A stretch of DNA of 64,000 bases from Candidatus Accumulibacter adjunctus (lineage in GTDB: Bacteria; Pseudomonadota; Gammaproteobacteria; Burkholderiales; Rhodocyclaceae): contig JFAX01000011.1 of NCBI GenBank assembly GCA_000585015.1, positions 19,404 to 83,403 on the forward strand, read 5' to 3'. Numbering within the stretch: position 1 is the stretch's first letter; each line of letters opens with the position of its first letter. The notes under the pieces were generated by a model. The model did not search any database, had not been told where the DNA came from, and saw only the letters and a program-made list of their open reading frames with translations. The position numbers were made by a program, and so were the translations under genes. This document shows, in pieces, positions 26,007-34,540 of the stretch.

Positions 26007-27275
26007 ATGCACTCTAGCTCATGCATTACCCGCCTTCTGTCACTCGCTCTGCTTGCCTTGAGCCCCTGGGCCGCAACACCGGCGCGGGCTGAATCGGCGG
26101 CAGTCGACGCCCGCAGCGCGACTCTCAGGCAGGCCTACGACACCGCTTGGGCGCGCCAGCCCGAGGCGCTTTCCGTCGACCTGCGGCGCGACGCCGCCGA
26201 GGCCCGCAGCCGCCAGGCCGAGGCGTGGACCGTCGAACCCCCGAGCATCGAGATGGGCGCCAAGAGTGACCGCGTCCTGAAAAACGACGGCGACCGCGAA
26301 TACGAGGCCGGTCTCATCCTGCCACTCTGGCTGCCCGGCGAGCGGGGCCGCAGCGGCGCCGTTGCCGAGGCCGAGGCGAAGGTCGTCGACAGCCGCGTGG
26401 CTGCGGCCCGCCTGCGCACCGCCGCAGCCGTACGCGATGCCTGGTGGACCTGGCAGCGGCTGCTCGGCGAACGCAACTTGACACAGTCCCGCCTGGTCAG
26501 CGCCCGGCGCTTGGCCGAGGACGTGGGGCGCCGCGTACGGGCAGGTGACCTTGCACTGGCCGACCGCCATCAGGCCGAGGGCGCTGCCGCGGCGGCCGAG
26601 GTTGCGTTGGCCGAAAGCGACAGCCAGCTCGCCCGGGCAGCGCAGCAGTTGCGCGCTGTGACCGGCCTTCTGCCGGCGCCGGCCGCAAGCGAGCGCCCGG
26701 AGAATCTACCGCCGCTGCCGAGCGACTTCACTGCCCTGGATGCGACGCACCCGGCAGCCGTCGAACTGTTTGACCGAGCCGAACTGGCCCGTCGCGTCGC
26801 CGATCTGGCGAGTGTTCAGACCCGCAACAACCCGGAACTGCTGCTTGCCACTACCCGCCAGCGTGGCGCTTTCGGTGAACCGTGGCAGCAGACGGTGACG
26901 CTCGGCGTGCGCATTCCCTTTGGTTCGGAAAACCGCAACCGTGCCCGGGTTGGGCAAGCCCGTGCCGAAGCAATTGAAACCGAAACCCAGCTGCGCCTGG
27001 AACGGGATCGCCTCGCCGCTGACCTCGAAGCCGCACGCATTCAGGTGGAGTCGGCGCGCCTCCAGCTCGCCGCGGCAGAGAAGCGCGCCGGGCTGGCGCG
27101 CGAATCGCGCGGCTTTTTCGAGAAATCCTTCCGGCTCGGCGAAACTGACTTGCCGACACGGCTGCGCATCGAGATCGAAGCCGTCGAGGCGGAACGCCAG
27201 GCGTCACGTGCCCGCATCGATCTGGCCGCGGCCATTTCCTCGCTACGCCAAGCCTTGGGCTTGCTCCCCGAATGA
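26007..27275 (+). CDS. czcC: Outer-membrane efflux channel of TolC family (CzcC-like)
   Basis: 422 residues with a signal peptide (SLALLALSPWAATPARA). It forms the outer-membrane tunnel of the tripartite heavy-metal pump. Two outer-membrane-factor repeats are visible, each with long helices: residues 40-210, with AEAWTVEPPSIEMGAK and LILPLWLPGERG, and residues 240-420, with LLLATTRQRGAFGEPW, VRIPFGSENRNRARV and FFEKSFRLGETDLPTRLRIE. The GETDLPTRLR block is a hallmark of CzcC over TolC. RBS TGGAG before ATG 26007. Its stop overlaps the next start (ATGATGA). Confidence 0.9.
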   Translation: MHSSSCITRLLSLALLALSPWAATPARAESAAVDARSATLRQAYDTAWARQPEALSVDLRRDAAEARSRQAEAWTVEPPSIEMGAKSDRVLKNDGDREYEAGLILPLWLPGERGRSGAVAEAEAKVVDSRVAAARLRTAAAVRDAWWTWQRLLGERNLTQSRLVSARRLAEDVGRRVRAGDLALADRHQAEGAAAAAEVALAESDSQLARAAQQLRAVTGLLPAPAASERPENLPPLPSDFTALDATHPAAVELFDRAELARRVADLASVQTRNNPELLLATTRQRGAFGEPWQQTVTLGVRIPFGSENRNRARVGQARAEAIETETQLRLERDRLAADLEAARIQVESARLQLAAAEKRAGLARESRGFFEKSFRLGETDLPTRLRIEIEAVEAERQASRARIDLAAAISSLRQALGLLPE

Positions 27276-27862
27276 TGAACAGGATACTTGCCATGAACAA
27301 CAGGATGCTTCTCGCCGCCGTCGCACTGGGCTTCGGCATGACGCTCGCGATTCCGCCGGCACAGGCCGGCGCCGGCCACGATCACGGCGAAGCACCAGCG
27401 GCCAGTACCGGTACCCCGGTACCCGGAGTGACCGCCGTTTCCGAATCCTTCGAACTGGTCGGCCGCCTGCTGCACGACGAGCTGTCCATCCTCGTCGACC
27501 GCCATGCCAGCAACGAGCCCGTGCTCGATGCCTCGTTGACGGTCGAGGTTGCCGGCCGCAGCGCCGTTGCCGCCTTCCATGCCGACAACGGTGATTACTC
27601 GCTCACCGACGCGGCGATCCTCGGCCAGCTGCGCCAAGCCGGCAGCAAGCCGCTGACCTTTACGCTGATCGCCGGCGAGGAGAGCGATCTCCTGAGCGGC
27701 GAACTGGATGTTCACGACGAAGCGGACAACGCCGCTTCGCAACACGGGCATGGCTGGCAGGAATACGCGCTGTGGAGTGCTGCCGGCGTTGCCGGGCTGG
27801 CGATCCTCGTCGCCCTGGGTCGCCGCCTGCGCAATGCCCGCCATGCCGGAGGTGCCGCATGA
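27272..27862 (+). CDS. Small HDHG periplasmic protein with C-terminal membrane anchor, between czcC and czcB
   Basis: 196 residues. Signal peptide, then GAGHDHGEAPAASTG right after the cleavage site, then a beta-rich part of about 110 residues (ESFELVGRLLHDELSIL, ASLTVEVAGRSAVAAF), and a single C-terminal helix AAGVAGLAILVALGRRLR that would hold it in the inner membrane. It looks like the N-terminal periplasmic domain of some CzcB adaptors made as a separate protein. Overlaps czcC by 4 bp and czcB by 4 bp, so it is made in step with the pump. Likely captures metal and passes it to CzcB/CzcA; inferred from motif and position. A second membrane-free HDHG protein closes the operon. Confidence 0.7.
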   Translation: MMNRILAMNNRMLLAAVALGFGMTLAIPPAQAGAGHDHGEAPAASTGTPVPGVTAVSESFELVGRLLHDELSILVDRHASNEPVLDASLTVEVAGRSAVAAFHADNGDYSLTDAAILGQLRQAGSKPLTFTLIAGEESDLLSGELDVHDEADNAASQHGHGWQEYALWSAAGVAGLAILVALGRRLRNARHAGGAA

Positions 27863-28881
27863 AGCACCGCGTCCTGATCGCCGCCATCGGCTTCTTGATC
27901 GCTGCCAGCCTGAACCCGGTCATCGCCGGCGAAGGGCACGACCATGGCGATGCCCCACCGGCCGCCAGCGGCAACGGTCCGAAACGCCTGCCGGATGGCA
28001 GCGTCTTCCTGCCCAAGCCGGCCCAGCGGCAACTGAACGTCCGTACCCAGGCCGTCGTCGCCGGCGAGCTGCCGCGCGCCTTCGAGCTTAACGGCCGGGT
28101 CATGATGGACCCGAATGCCGGAGGCAAGGTGCAGGCCATCGTCGCCGGCCGCGTCACCCCAGGCCCCAAGGGCTTGCCCTACGCTGGCCAGGCGGTCGTC
28201 AAGGGCGAGGTGCTGGCCTACGTGACGCCCGAAGTGGGCGGCAACAGCCGTTCGCTCAACGAAAGCCGCCTGCGCCGCCTGCGCGAACTGTCGGACACCG
28301 TGCCGCGCAAGCTGATCGAGGAAGCGGAAGCGGCGGTTGCCAACGAACAGTTGCGGGCGCCGGTCAGCGGCGTCATCGCCTCGTCCAGCGTCGTCTCCGG
28401 GCAGGTCGTCGAGGCCCGCGAGGTGCTGTTCGAAATCGTCAATCCCGAGCGCCTGCTGATCGAAGCACTGGCGTTCGATCCGGCGATCGGCAACGACATT
28501 GCCCGCGCCTTCATCGCCGTCGGCGACGACAGCCTGCCGTTGCGCCTGGTCGGTGTCGCCCGCAGCCTGCGCGAGCAGGCTCTGCCGCTGACTTTCCGGG
28601 GCGAGGGGAAGGCCCTGGCCGTGCTGGCGGTCGGACAACCCGTCAGCGTCTTTGTCCAGACGCGAGGTAAAGTGGCCGGCATCGCGGTGCCGGCGGCGGC
28701 CCTGATGCGGAATCCGGCCAACCAGAACATTGTCTGGGTCAAGACGGCGCCGGAGCATTTCGCGCCGCGCGTCGTCACCAGTGACGCGCTCGACGGCAAC
28801 CTGGTCGCGATCACCTCAGGGCTGCAGGCCGGCGACCTGGTCGTCGTGCGCGCAGCCGGCCTGATCAACCAAGTGCGTTGA
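27859..28881 (+). CDS. czcB: Periplasmic adaptor (membrane fusion) protein of heavy-metal RND pump, CzcB-like
   Basis: 340 residues from ATG 27859 (overlap ATGA with the previous stop). Signal peptide, then GEGHDHGDAPPAASGNG. Lipoyl halves are seen at about 85-115 (GKVQAIVAGRVTP) and 170-195 (LRAPVSGVIASSSVVSGQVV), with a short helical hairpin between (LRRLRELSDTVPRKLIEEAE). Beta-barrel and membrane-proximal parts follow (VAVPAAALMRN...IVWVKTAPEHF). The hairpin is shorter than in classical MFPs. It bridges CzcA and CzcC across the periplasm. The HDHG cluster at the mature N-terminus matches that of the preceding gene product, so the two may share a metal. Confidence 0.88.
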   Translation: MKHRVLIAAIGFLIAASLNPVIAGEGHDHGDAPPAASGNGPKRLPDGSVFLPKPAQRQLNVRTQAVVAGELPRAFELNGRVMMDPNAGGKVQAIVAGRVTPGPKGLPYAGQAVVKGEVLAYVTPEVGGNSRSLNESRLRRLRELSDTVPRKLIEEAEAAVANEQLRAPVSGVIASSSVVSGQVVEAREVLFEIVNPERLLIEALAFDPAIGNDIARAFIAVGDDSLPLRLVGVARSLREQALPLTFRGEGKALAVLAVGQPVSVFVQTRGKVAGIAVPAAALMRNPANQNIVWVKTAPEHFAPRVVTSDALDGNLVAITSGLQAGDLVVVRAAGLINQVR

Positions 28882-28893
28882 GCGGGGGCCGAC

Positions 28894-31800
28894 ATGTTCA
28901 AGTGGTTACTCGATAGCAGCCTGGCCAACCGGCTGCTGGTCATCATCGCCAGCCTGGTGCTGATGGCCTACGGGGCGTTCACCTTGTCGCGCACGCCGGT
29001 GGATGTCTTTCCCGACCTCAACAAGCCGACCGTCACCATCATGACCGAGGCGGGCGGCATGGCCGCCGAGGAGGTCGAGCTGCTCATCACCTTCCCGCTG
29101 GAAACGGCGATGAACGGGCTACCGGGCGTCGAGAGCGTGCGTTCGGTGTCCAGCGCCGGGTTGTCGTTCATCTACGTGACCTTCAACTGGCAGACCGAGA
29201 TCTTCCGGGCGCGACAGATGGTTTCCGAACGACTTTCGGCGATGGAGGAGAGTCTGGCCGCCGGCGTCGTGCCGCGCATGGGACCGATCAGTTCGATCAT
29301 GGGCGAGATCATGCAGATCGCGATTCCCATCGACACGGCGAAAATCTCGCCGATGCAGGTGCGCGAATACGCCGACTGGGTGCTGCGCCCGCGTTTGATG
29401 GCGATTCCCGGGGTCGCCCAGGTGATTCCCATCGGTGGCGAGGTGCGCCAGTTCCAGGTGCAGCCCAACACCGTGCGCATGGCTGAGCTCGGCATCACGC
29501 AGGCGCAGCTGGACAGCGCCCTTCGCGGCTATGCCGCGAACACGTCCGGCGGCTTTCTCGAAGTCAACGGCCGCGAATACCTGATCCGCAATCTCGGCCG
29601 TACCTCGCGGCTCGACGACCTGCGCAACCTGGCGCTGAGCGCCCGCTCGGGCCAACCGATCATTTTGCGGCAAATTGCCGACGTCACCTTCGCGCCAGCC
29701 ATCAAGCGCGGTGATGCCGGGTTCGAGGGCAAGCCGGCGGTCATCCTGGGGGTGCAGAAGCAGCCGACGGCCGACACCATCCAGTTGACCCGCGGCATCG
29801 AAGCGGCTCTCGGCGACCTGAAGAAATCCTTGCCGCCGGGCATGGAGGCGCCGCAGGTCACCTTCCGCCAGGCGAGCTTCATCGAGGCTTCGATCGGCAC
29901 CCTGCAGGGCAAGCTGATCGGCGCCTCGGTTTTCGTGGCGCTGATCCTCTTCTTCTTCCTCGGCACGCTGCGTCCGACGGTCATTGCGCTGACCGCCATC
30001 CCGGTGTCCATCTTCATCACGGCGCTGGTCTTCCGGTATTTCGGCCTCTCGATCAACACCATGACCCTGGGCGGCTTGGCCATCGCCATTGGCGGCCTCG
30101 TCGACGACGCCGTGGTCGGCGTTGAAAACGTCCTTCGGCGCCTGAAGGAAGACCGGGAAAAGCATCCCCACGCCCGCCTGCATCCGATCGAGCTGGTGGC
30201 ACGGGCGACCTTGGAGGTGCGCTCGGCGATTCTCTACGCGACGATCATCATCGTCCTCGTCTTCCTGCCTCTGTTTGCCCTGCCGGGCATGGAAGGGCGG
30301 CTGTTCGTGCCGCTCGGGGTCGCCTTCATCGTTTCGACGCTGGCTTCACTGGTGGTTTCGGTGACCGTCACGCCGGTCCTCTCCTTCTACCTGTTGCCGC
30401 GAATGAAATCGCTCGATCACGGTGACACCCGCCTGTTGGCGTGGCTGAAAGCCGGCTACCGCCGCAGCCTGCAGGTCGTCCTCGATCACCCGCGCGGGGC
30501 GCTGGCGATCGGCGGCAGCGCCGTCGTCATCGCCGCGCTGGCCGTGCCTTTCTTCCCGAAAACCTTCCTGCCGCCATTCAACGAGGGCACGCTGCTGATC
30601 GGGATGCGCCTGAACCCAGGCGTCACGCTCGCCGAATCCTCGGATCTCGCGCGGCAGGCCGAGGTACTGGTCAGGCAGGTGCCCGAGGTGGTGCATGTCG
30701 GCCGACGCAGCGGACGGGCGGAACTCGACGAGCACGCCGAGGGCGTGCATGTCAGCGAACTCGACGTCGGCCTCAAGCCGGCGACGGAATTGACGCGGCC
30801 GATGAGCGAGGTCAGCGCCGACATTCGCGCCCGCCTGATCAACCTGCCGGCAGCGATTTCCATCGGCCAGCCGATTTCCCATCGCATCGACCACATGCTG
30901 TCCGGCGTGCGTTCACAGATCGCCATCAAGATTTTCGGCGAGGATCTGGATACGCTGCGCGCCCAGGCCGACGCCCTACGCGGCCGGCTCGCCGGCATCC
31001 CTGGCTTGGCCGACCTGGAGATCGAGAAGCAGGTGCTGGCACCGCAGATCAAGGTGCGCATCGATTACGCGGCAGCGGCCCGCTACGGCATCCCGACACC
31101 GCATTTGCTGGCCACCCTGCAGAACCTGATCGAAGGCGAAAAGGTTACCCAGATCGTCGAAGGCGGCCGGCGTTTCGCGCTGGTGGTTCGCCTGCCGGAA
31201 TCGTCCCGCTCGCTCACCGGACTGGGGCAGATCCTGCTGGAAACGCCATCGGGCAGCATTCCGCTTTCCAAAGTGGCGAGCATCGAGGACAGCGACGGGC
31301 CGAACCAGATCAGCCGCGACGACGGCAAGCGGCGCATCGTCATTTCGGCCAACACCCAGGGACGGGCGTTGTCGGCGGTGATCGAGGATATCCGCAAGGC
31401 GGTGGCCGAAACGCCGCTGCCGGAAGGCTATTTCGTCACCCTGGGCGGGCAGTTCCAGGCGCAGGAAGAGGCTTCGCGCCTGGTCGGCCTGCTCGCTGTC
31501 GTCTCCTTGGTGCTGATGTTCGTCGTGCTCTACAGCCGCTACAGGTCGGTCACTCTTTCAGCGTTGATCATGGCCAATATCCCGCTCGCGCTCGTCGGCG
31601 CGGTGATCGGCCTGTGGTTGTCCGGGCAGCCGCTTTCCGTCGCCGCTTTGGTCGGCTTCATCACGCTGGCCGGCATTTCGGTGCGCAACGGCATCCTGAA
31701 GGTCAGCCACTACATCAACCTGATGCGCATGGAGGGGGAATCCTTCGATCACAAGATGATCCTGCGCGGCTCGCTGGAACGTCTCTCGCCGGTGCTGATG

Positions 31801-32013
31801 ACGGCGCTGGTCACCGCCTTCGCGCTGGCGCCGCTGCTCTTCGAGGCGGAACGGCCCGGCACCGAAATCCTGCATCCGGTCGCCGTGGTCATCTTCTCGG
31901 GCCTCATCAGCTCGACCCTGCTCGACACCTTCCTGACGCCGGCGATGTTCTGGATGTTCGGCCGGAAGGACGCAGAACAGCTGATGACGAACCGCGACTC
32001 CGAAGCACTTTGA
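28894..32013 (+). CDS. czcA: Heavy-metal RND efflux pump subunit, CzcA family
   Basis: 1039 residues, twelve helices and two large periplasmic loops, trimeric proton-driven pump of the tripartite system. Family blocks: TPVDVFPDLNKPTVTIMTEAGG, LPGVESVRS and SISVRNGI-like LAGISVRNGILKVSHYIN near the C-terminal half. The proton-relay helix TM4 reads GGLVDDAVVGVENV with Asp404, Asp405 and Glu411. Two adjacent Asp differ from the single-Asp VDGAVV of classical CzcA and from CusA, so it belongs to a less studied subgroup and the metal cannot be assigned with certainty. With CadR and CDF alongside, Cd/Zn/Co or Pb are likely. 12 bp after czcB. Confidence 0.92.
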   Translation: MFKWLLDSSLANRLLVIIASLVLMAYGAFTLSRTPVDVFPDLNKPTVTIMTEAGGMAAEEVELLITFPLETAMNGLPGVESVRSVSSAGLSFIYVTFNWQTEIFRARQMVSERLSAMEESLAAGVVPRMGPISSIMGEIMQIAIPIDTAKISPMQVREYADWVLRPRLMAIPGVAQVIPIGGEVRQFQVQPNTVRMAELGITQAQLDSALRGYAANTSGGFLEVNGREYLIRNLGRTSRLDDLRNLALSARSGQPIILRQIADVTFAPAIKRGDAGFEGKPAVILGVQKQPTADTIQLTRGIEAALGDLKKSLPPGMEAPQVTFRQASFIEASIGTLQGKLIGASVFVALILFFFLGTLRPTVIALTAIPVSIFITALVFRYFGLSINTMTLGGLAIAIGGLVDDAVVGVENVLRRLKEDREKHPHARLHPIELVARATLEVRSAILYATIIIVLVFLPLFALPGMEGRLFVPLGVAFIVSTLASLVVSVTVTPVLSFYLLPRMKSLDHGDTRLLAWLKAGYRRSLQVVLDHPRGALAIGGSAVVIAALAVPFFPKTFLPPFNEGTLLIGMRLNPGVTLAESSDLARQAEVLVRQVPEVVHVGRRSGRAELDEHAEGVHVSELDVGLKPATELTRPMSEVSADIRARLINLPAAISIGQPISHRIDHMLSGVRSQIAIKIFGEDLDTLRAQADALRGRLAGIPGLADLEIEKQVLAPQIKVRIDYAAAARYGIPTPHLLATLQNLIEGEKVTQIVEGGRRFALVVRLPESSRSLTGLGQILLETPSGSIPLSKVASIEDSDGPNQISRDDGKRRIVISANTQGRALSAVIEDIRKAVAETPLPEGYFVTLGGQFQAQEEASRLVGLLAVVSLVLMFVVLYSRYRSVTLSALIMANIPLALVGAVIGLWLSGQPLSVAALVGFITLAGISVRNGILKVSHYINLMRMEGESFDHKMILRGSLERLSPVLMTALVTAFALAPLLFEAERPGTEILHPVAVVIFSGLISSTLLDTFLTPAMFWMFGRKDAEQLMTNRDSEAL

Positions 32014-32036
32014 TTTCTCCTGAAAGGAAACGCTCG

Positions 32037-32423
32037 ATGAAACCGATTGAACTCCTTGCCGCGATCGCGCTTGGCACTTCCCCCATCGCCCATGCAGCCG
32101 GCGGACACGATCACGGTACCGACCACAAGCCTGCCCATGGGGGTTTGGTCGTCGAATCGCATCATCTCGACTTCGAGCTGGTGGTCAAGCCCGAGGCGCT
32201 GCAACTCTTTGTCCGCGATCATGGCAAACCGGTCGATGTGTCCAAGGCGACCGGCAAGCTGACTTTGCTTTCCGGCAACGAAAAACTGGAACTGCCACTC
32301 ACTCCGGCGGGTGATCATTTGGCCAGCAAAGGCAATTACACGCTTCAAGCGGGTCGTCCGGTAATTGCTCAGGTGGTGTTTCCGGGAAAGGCATCCGTCG
32401 CTGCCAGGTTCGTCTTGCGGTAG
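32037..32423 (+). CDS. Small periplasmic HDHG metal-binding protein at end of czc operon
   Basis: 128 residues from ATG 32037 with AAAGGAAA before it. Signal peptide MKPIELLAAIALGTSPIAHA, then AGGHDHGTDHKPAHGG directly after the cleavage site, then a beta-sandwich-like part (HHLDFELVVKPEALQLF, KLTLLSGNEKLELPL) ending in VFPGKASVAARFVLR. This pattern is common as the last gene of cus/czc-type operons and is thought to be a periplasmic metal chaperone or buffer. It shares the His-Asp-His motif with two other proteins of this operon. 23 bp after czcA, so same transcript. Confidence 0.75.
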   Translation: MKPIELLAAIALGTSPIAHAAGGHDHGTDHKPAHGGLVVESHHLDFELVVKPEALQLFVRDHGKPVDVSKATGKLTLLSGNEKLELPLTPAGDHLASKGNYTLQAGRPVIAQVVFPGKASVAARFVLR

Positions 32424-32568
32424 TTGCGAGATCCAAGGAGATCGTTGTGGTGTCGGCTTCCAGCCGCGTGAATTCCTGTCGAGTGGGTTCGTCGCGGAGG
32501 TCTGCAGCTGTCGCTCGTTCGCGGCTGACGTTCTTCCCGGAAGCGTGAATTCGCATGCAGCTCGATGT

Positions 32569-32752
32569 GTGGCGCAGCAACCGGCGGCTGGCGAGTCGGT
32601 GGGCAGGATCCGCCTGCCGGCGGCGGGGGCTGGCTGGGCAGTCCGGGCGATCTGCTCGGCGGCGGTGGGCGTGGCGATTCGGTGATCGAGACGGCGGCGA
32701 AGAGCGCGGTGCGGGCGATCGGCTCGCAGTTTGGCCGCGAGATCATTCGCGG
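32569..32752 (+). pseudogene. 3' fragment of a second HerA-like (yjgR) gene
   Basis: Codes for VAQQPAAGES in one frame and, after a shift near 32610, for [15 protein letters not shown] and RGDSVIETAAKSAVRAI in the next. These match the tail of the intact gene at 21905-23392 ([41 protein letters not shown]). The fragment ends at ATTCGCGG, where the intact copy continues for 87 more bases, and here runs directly into the end of oprB. Nothing before 32569 resembles the gene. It is a decayed paralogue end, not a live gene. Confidence 0.8.
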
Positions 32753-32905
32753 ACCCTCAGAGCGTCAGTTGTAGGCGGACACCGACGACGGTCGAATCGG
32801 GCAACTGGAAGCCCGGGTTGAAGATGCGCTGGATCACCGGCTGGACGACCAGACCGGGAAGCAGCGGCGCCTGGTAGGTGATCTCGACCACCGTCTCGTT
32901 GTTCG
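32569..32905. repeat. Right copy of yjgR-end / oprB-end junction repeat
   Basis: Partner of 23171-23589. Here the porin side is intact and the yjgR side is a fragment; on the left it is the other way round. The intergenic 87 bp with the hairpin terminator are deleted, so the porin stop now lies only 4 bp from the homologous yjgR tail. Confidence 0.85.
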
Positions 32906-34163
32906 AGGTCAGCGGTGAGCCGGATTCGTCGGCCAGCAGGGCGCGTCCCTGCGGATCGGCGTGCGCGCGGGTCGCCGCGATGCCGAAGACGTCGTCCTCG
33001 CGACCGGGGAACGGGCCACGGAAGCTCATGCCGGCACTCAGCGAGTAGCCGAGCGTGCTCGTGCGCCCGTCGGTGAAGCCGTAGCGCGCGAAGAGGCTGA
33101 GGTCGCGCTTGCTTCCCGGCACCCGGTACACGGTCTGCTCGCCGAGCAGGTAGGCGCCCCAGTGCCGCGCGTCGCGTGGCTCGTCGTTGGCATCGACGGC
33201 GGTCAGCTGCTCGAAGCGAGGCGCATAGCGCCAGGCGCCGACCGCCACCTTGCTGATCGGCGAGTAGTCATCGTCATCGCCGGCCGGACCGAGGGCGTCG
33301 CCAAATAGGCCGGCCTGCACGGGACTGAAGCCGACCTCGCCGATGAGCAGGCTGCCGGTGCTCTTGCGCCAGCTGATGTTGCGGCCGGCGGTGTCGATGC
33401 GCTCGCTGGGAATGCCGCGACTGATCGCCAGCATGGCGTACCAAGTCGGGTCGGGGTCGACCCGCAGGCGGGCGCCGTAACTGCTCGTGGCATAGATCGA
33501 CGGGCCGGCCAGGCTGCCGAAGCTGCCGAACTCGGCGGCTGGGCCGAAGGACGGGTGGAGGAAGACTCCCGACGAGTCGGTGACATAGAACTCGCTGTCG
33601 AGCGGGTAGAGACCCGCGCGCAGCGACGCCTGGCCATCGAGGAACGACTGCTGCAGCCATGCCTCGAAGATGCCGCTGCGGTTGACCGGGACCTCGATGT
33701 TGTCGACGCCCATGTAGCTGCCGACGTCGTCGAGGTTGACTCGACCGCCGCTGCTGCTGATCAGCACGACATGCGCCGAGCCGCCGCGCCAGCCGATCAG
33801 CTTTTCGCCGTCGAGCTCGATGGCGAGGTTGAGGTTGCCCATGTAGCCACCGCCGCGCTTGATGCCGCCGCTGTTGTTGCGCACGTAGTCGGCGGTATAG
33901 ACGAGGTCTACCTGGACACCGGCGTCGAAGAGCCGCTGCCGGGTGCCGTCCCAGTCACCGCTGAGCGTGCTCGCCTGCCAGTCGGGGGCTTTGTCCTCGC
34001 TGCCGTCGTCGGTGGTCTTCCCTGCCCCTGCTGTCTGATCGCCACCTACCGGCGCTGTTGCCGCTGCCTCGCCGGCAGCCAGCCCGGGGATTCCTGACAG
34101 CATAAGGCAGGCGAGCAAGGTCGCCACTCTCTTGCTTCCAATCACGTTCTGTTGCGTCGGCAT
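32757..34163 (-). CDS. oprB: OprB-family carbohydrate-selective outer-membrane porin
   Basis: 468 residues. Signal peptide (VATLLACLMLSGIPGLAAGEA), a Gly/Thr-rich linker, then the barrel starting WQASTLSGDWDGTRQRLFDAGV, where SGDWGGxRxxLxxxGV is the OprB entry block. LQQSFLDGQASLRAGLYPLDSEF and GVFLHPSFGP are further barrel motifs, and the chain ends with alternating strands and RLQLTL. OprB porins let sugars such as glucose cross the outer membrane. A 48-codon copy of its 3' end lies at 23441-23589. Long (377-bp) untranslated region precedes it and the neighbour bacterioferritin gene is in the same direction. Confidence 0.88.
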   Translation of the reverse strand: MPTQQNVIGSKRVATLLACLMLSGIPGLAAGEAAATAPVGGDQTAGAGKTTDDGSEDKAPDWQASTLSGDWDGTRQRLFDAGVQVDLVYTADYVRNNSGGIKRGGGYMGNLNLAIELDGEKLIGWRGGSAHVVLISSSGGRVNLDDVGSYMGVDNIEVPVNRSGIFEAWLQQSFLDGQASLRAGLYPLDSEFYVTDSSGVFLHPSFGPAAEFGSFGSLAGPSIYATSSYGARLRVDPDPTWYAMLAISRGIPSERIDTAGRNISWRKSTGSLLIGEVGFSPVQAGLFGDALGPAGDDDDYSPISKVAVGAWRYAPRFEQLTAVDANDEPRDARHWGAYLLGEQTVYRVPGSKRDLSLFARYGFTDGRTSTLGYSLSAGMSFRGPFPGREDDVFGIAATRAHADPQGRALLADESGSPLTSNNETVVEITYQAPLLPGLVVQPVIQRIFNPGFQLPDSTVVGVRLQLTL

Positions 34164-34540
34164 TTTCTACCTGCTCTCTCCGTAAGAAATGGATCCAACC
34201 AAGCCTTGCCCCGTGCGCGGGTCAGCGACCGACCGTGGCGGTGCAGGCTTCATCGATGGGTGCCCGTTGCGTCTGCTGCTCGCCGGCAGCGAACCAGAGA
34301 GGCGCGGTGCGGGCGCAGCCGCTACACTGATCCTGCGAGGCCCGCTTGGCTGCGGCTGTGCCGCAGCGATTCGCTGTTCTCGGTTCACCGCTTTCGCTTG
34401 CGGACGGAGTGTTGAAGAAGAGGCTTGCCGGTGACCAATACCCGCTTGACGGTTGTGTTGCTTTAACATGGCTCTGTTACAAACACAGCACAGTGTACTG
34501 CAAGCCTGGATGAGCGTATCGGTTGCAGCGTCCGGGCGCG
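34164..34540. other. 377-bp intergenic region before oprB
   Basis: No gene seen. It probably holds the oprB promoter. It contains a perfect inverted repeat GCTGCGGC-TGT-GCCGCAGC at 34349-34367 that is not followed by a T-run on either strand, and an AT-richer stretch at 34440-34500. Confidence 0.4.

Noticed and set aside
34349..34367. Inverted repeat GCTGCGGC-TGT-GCCGCAGC as terminator
   Set aside because: No T-run on either strand and not placed at a gene end.
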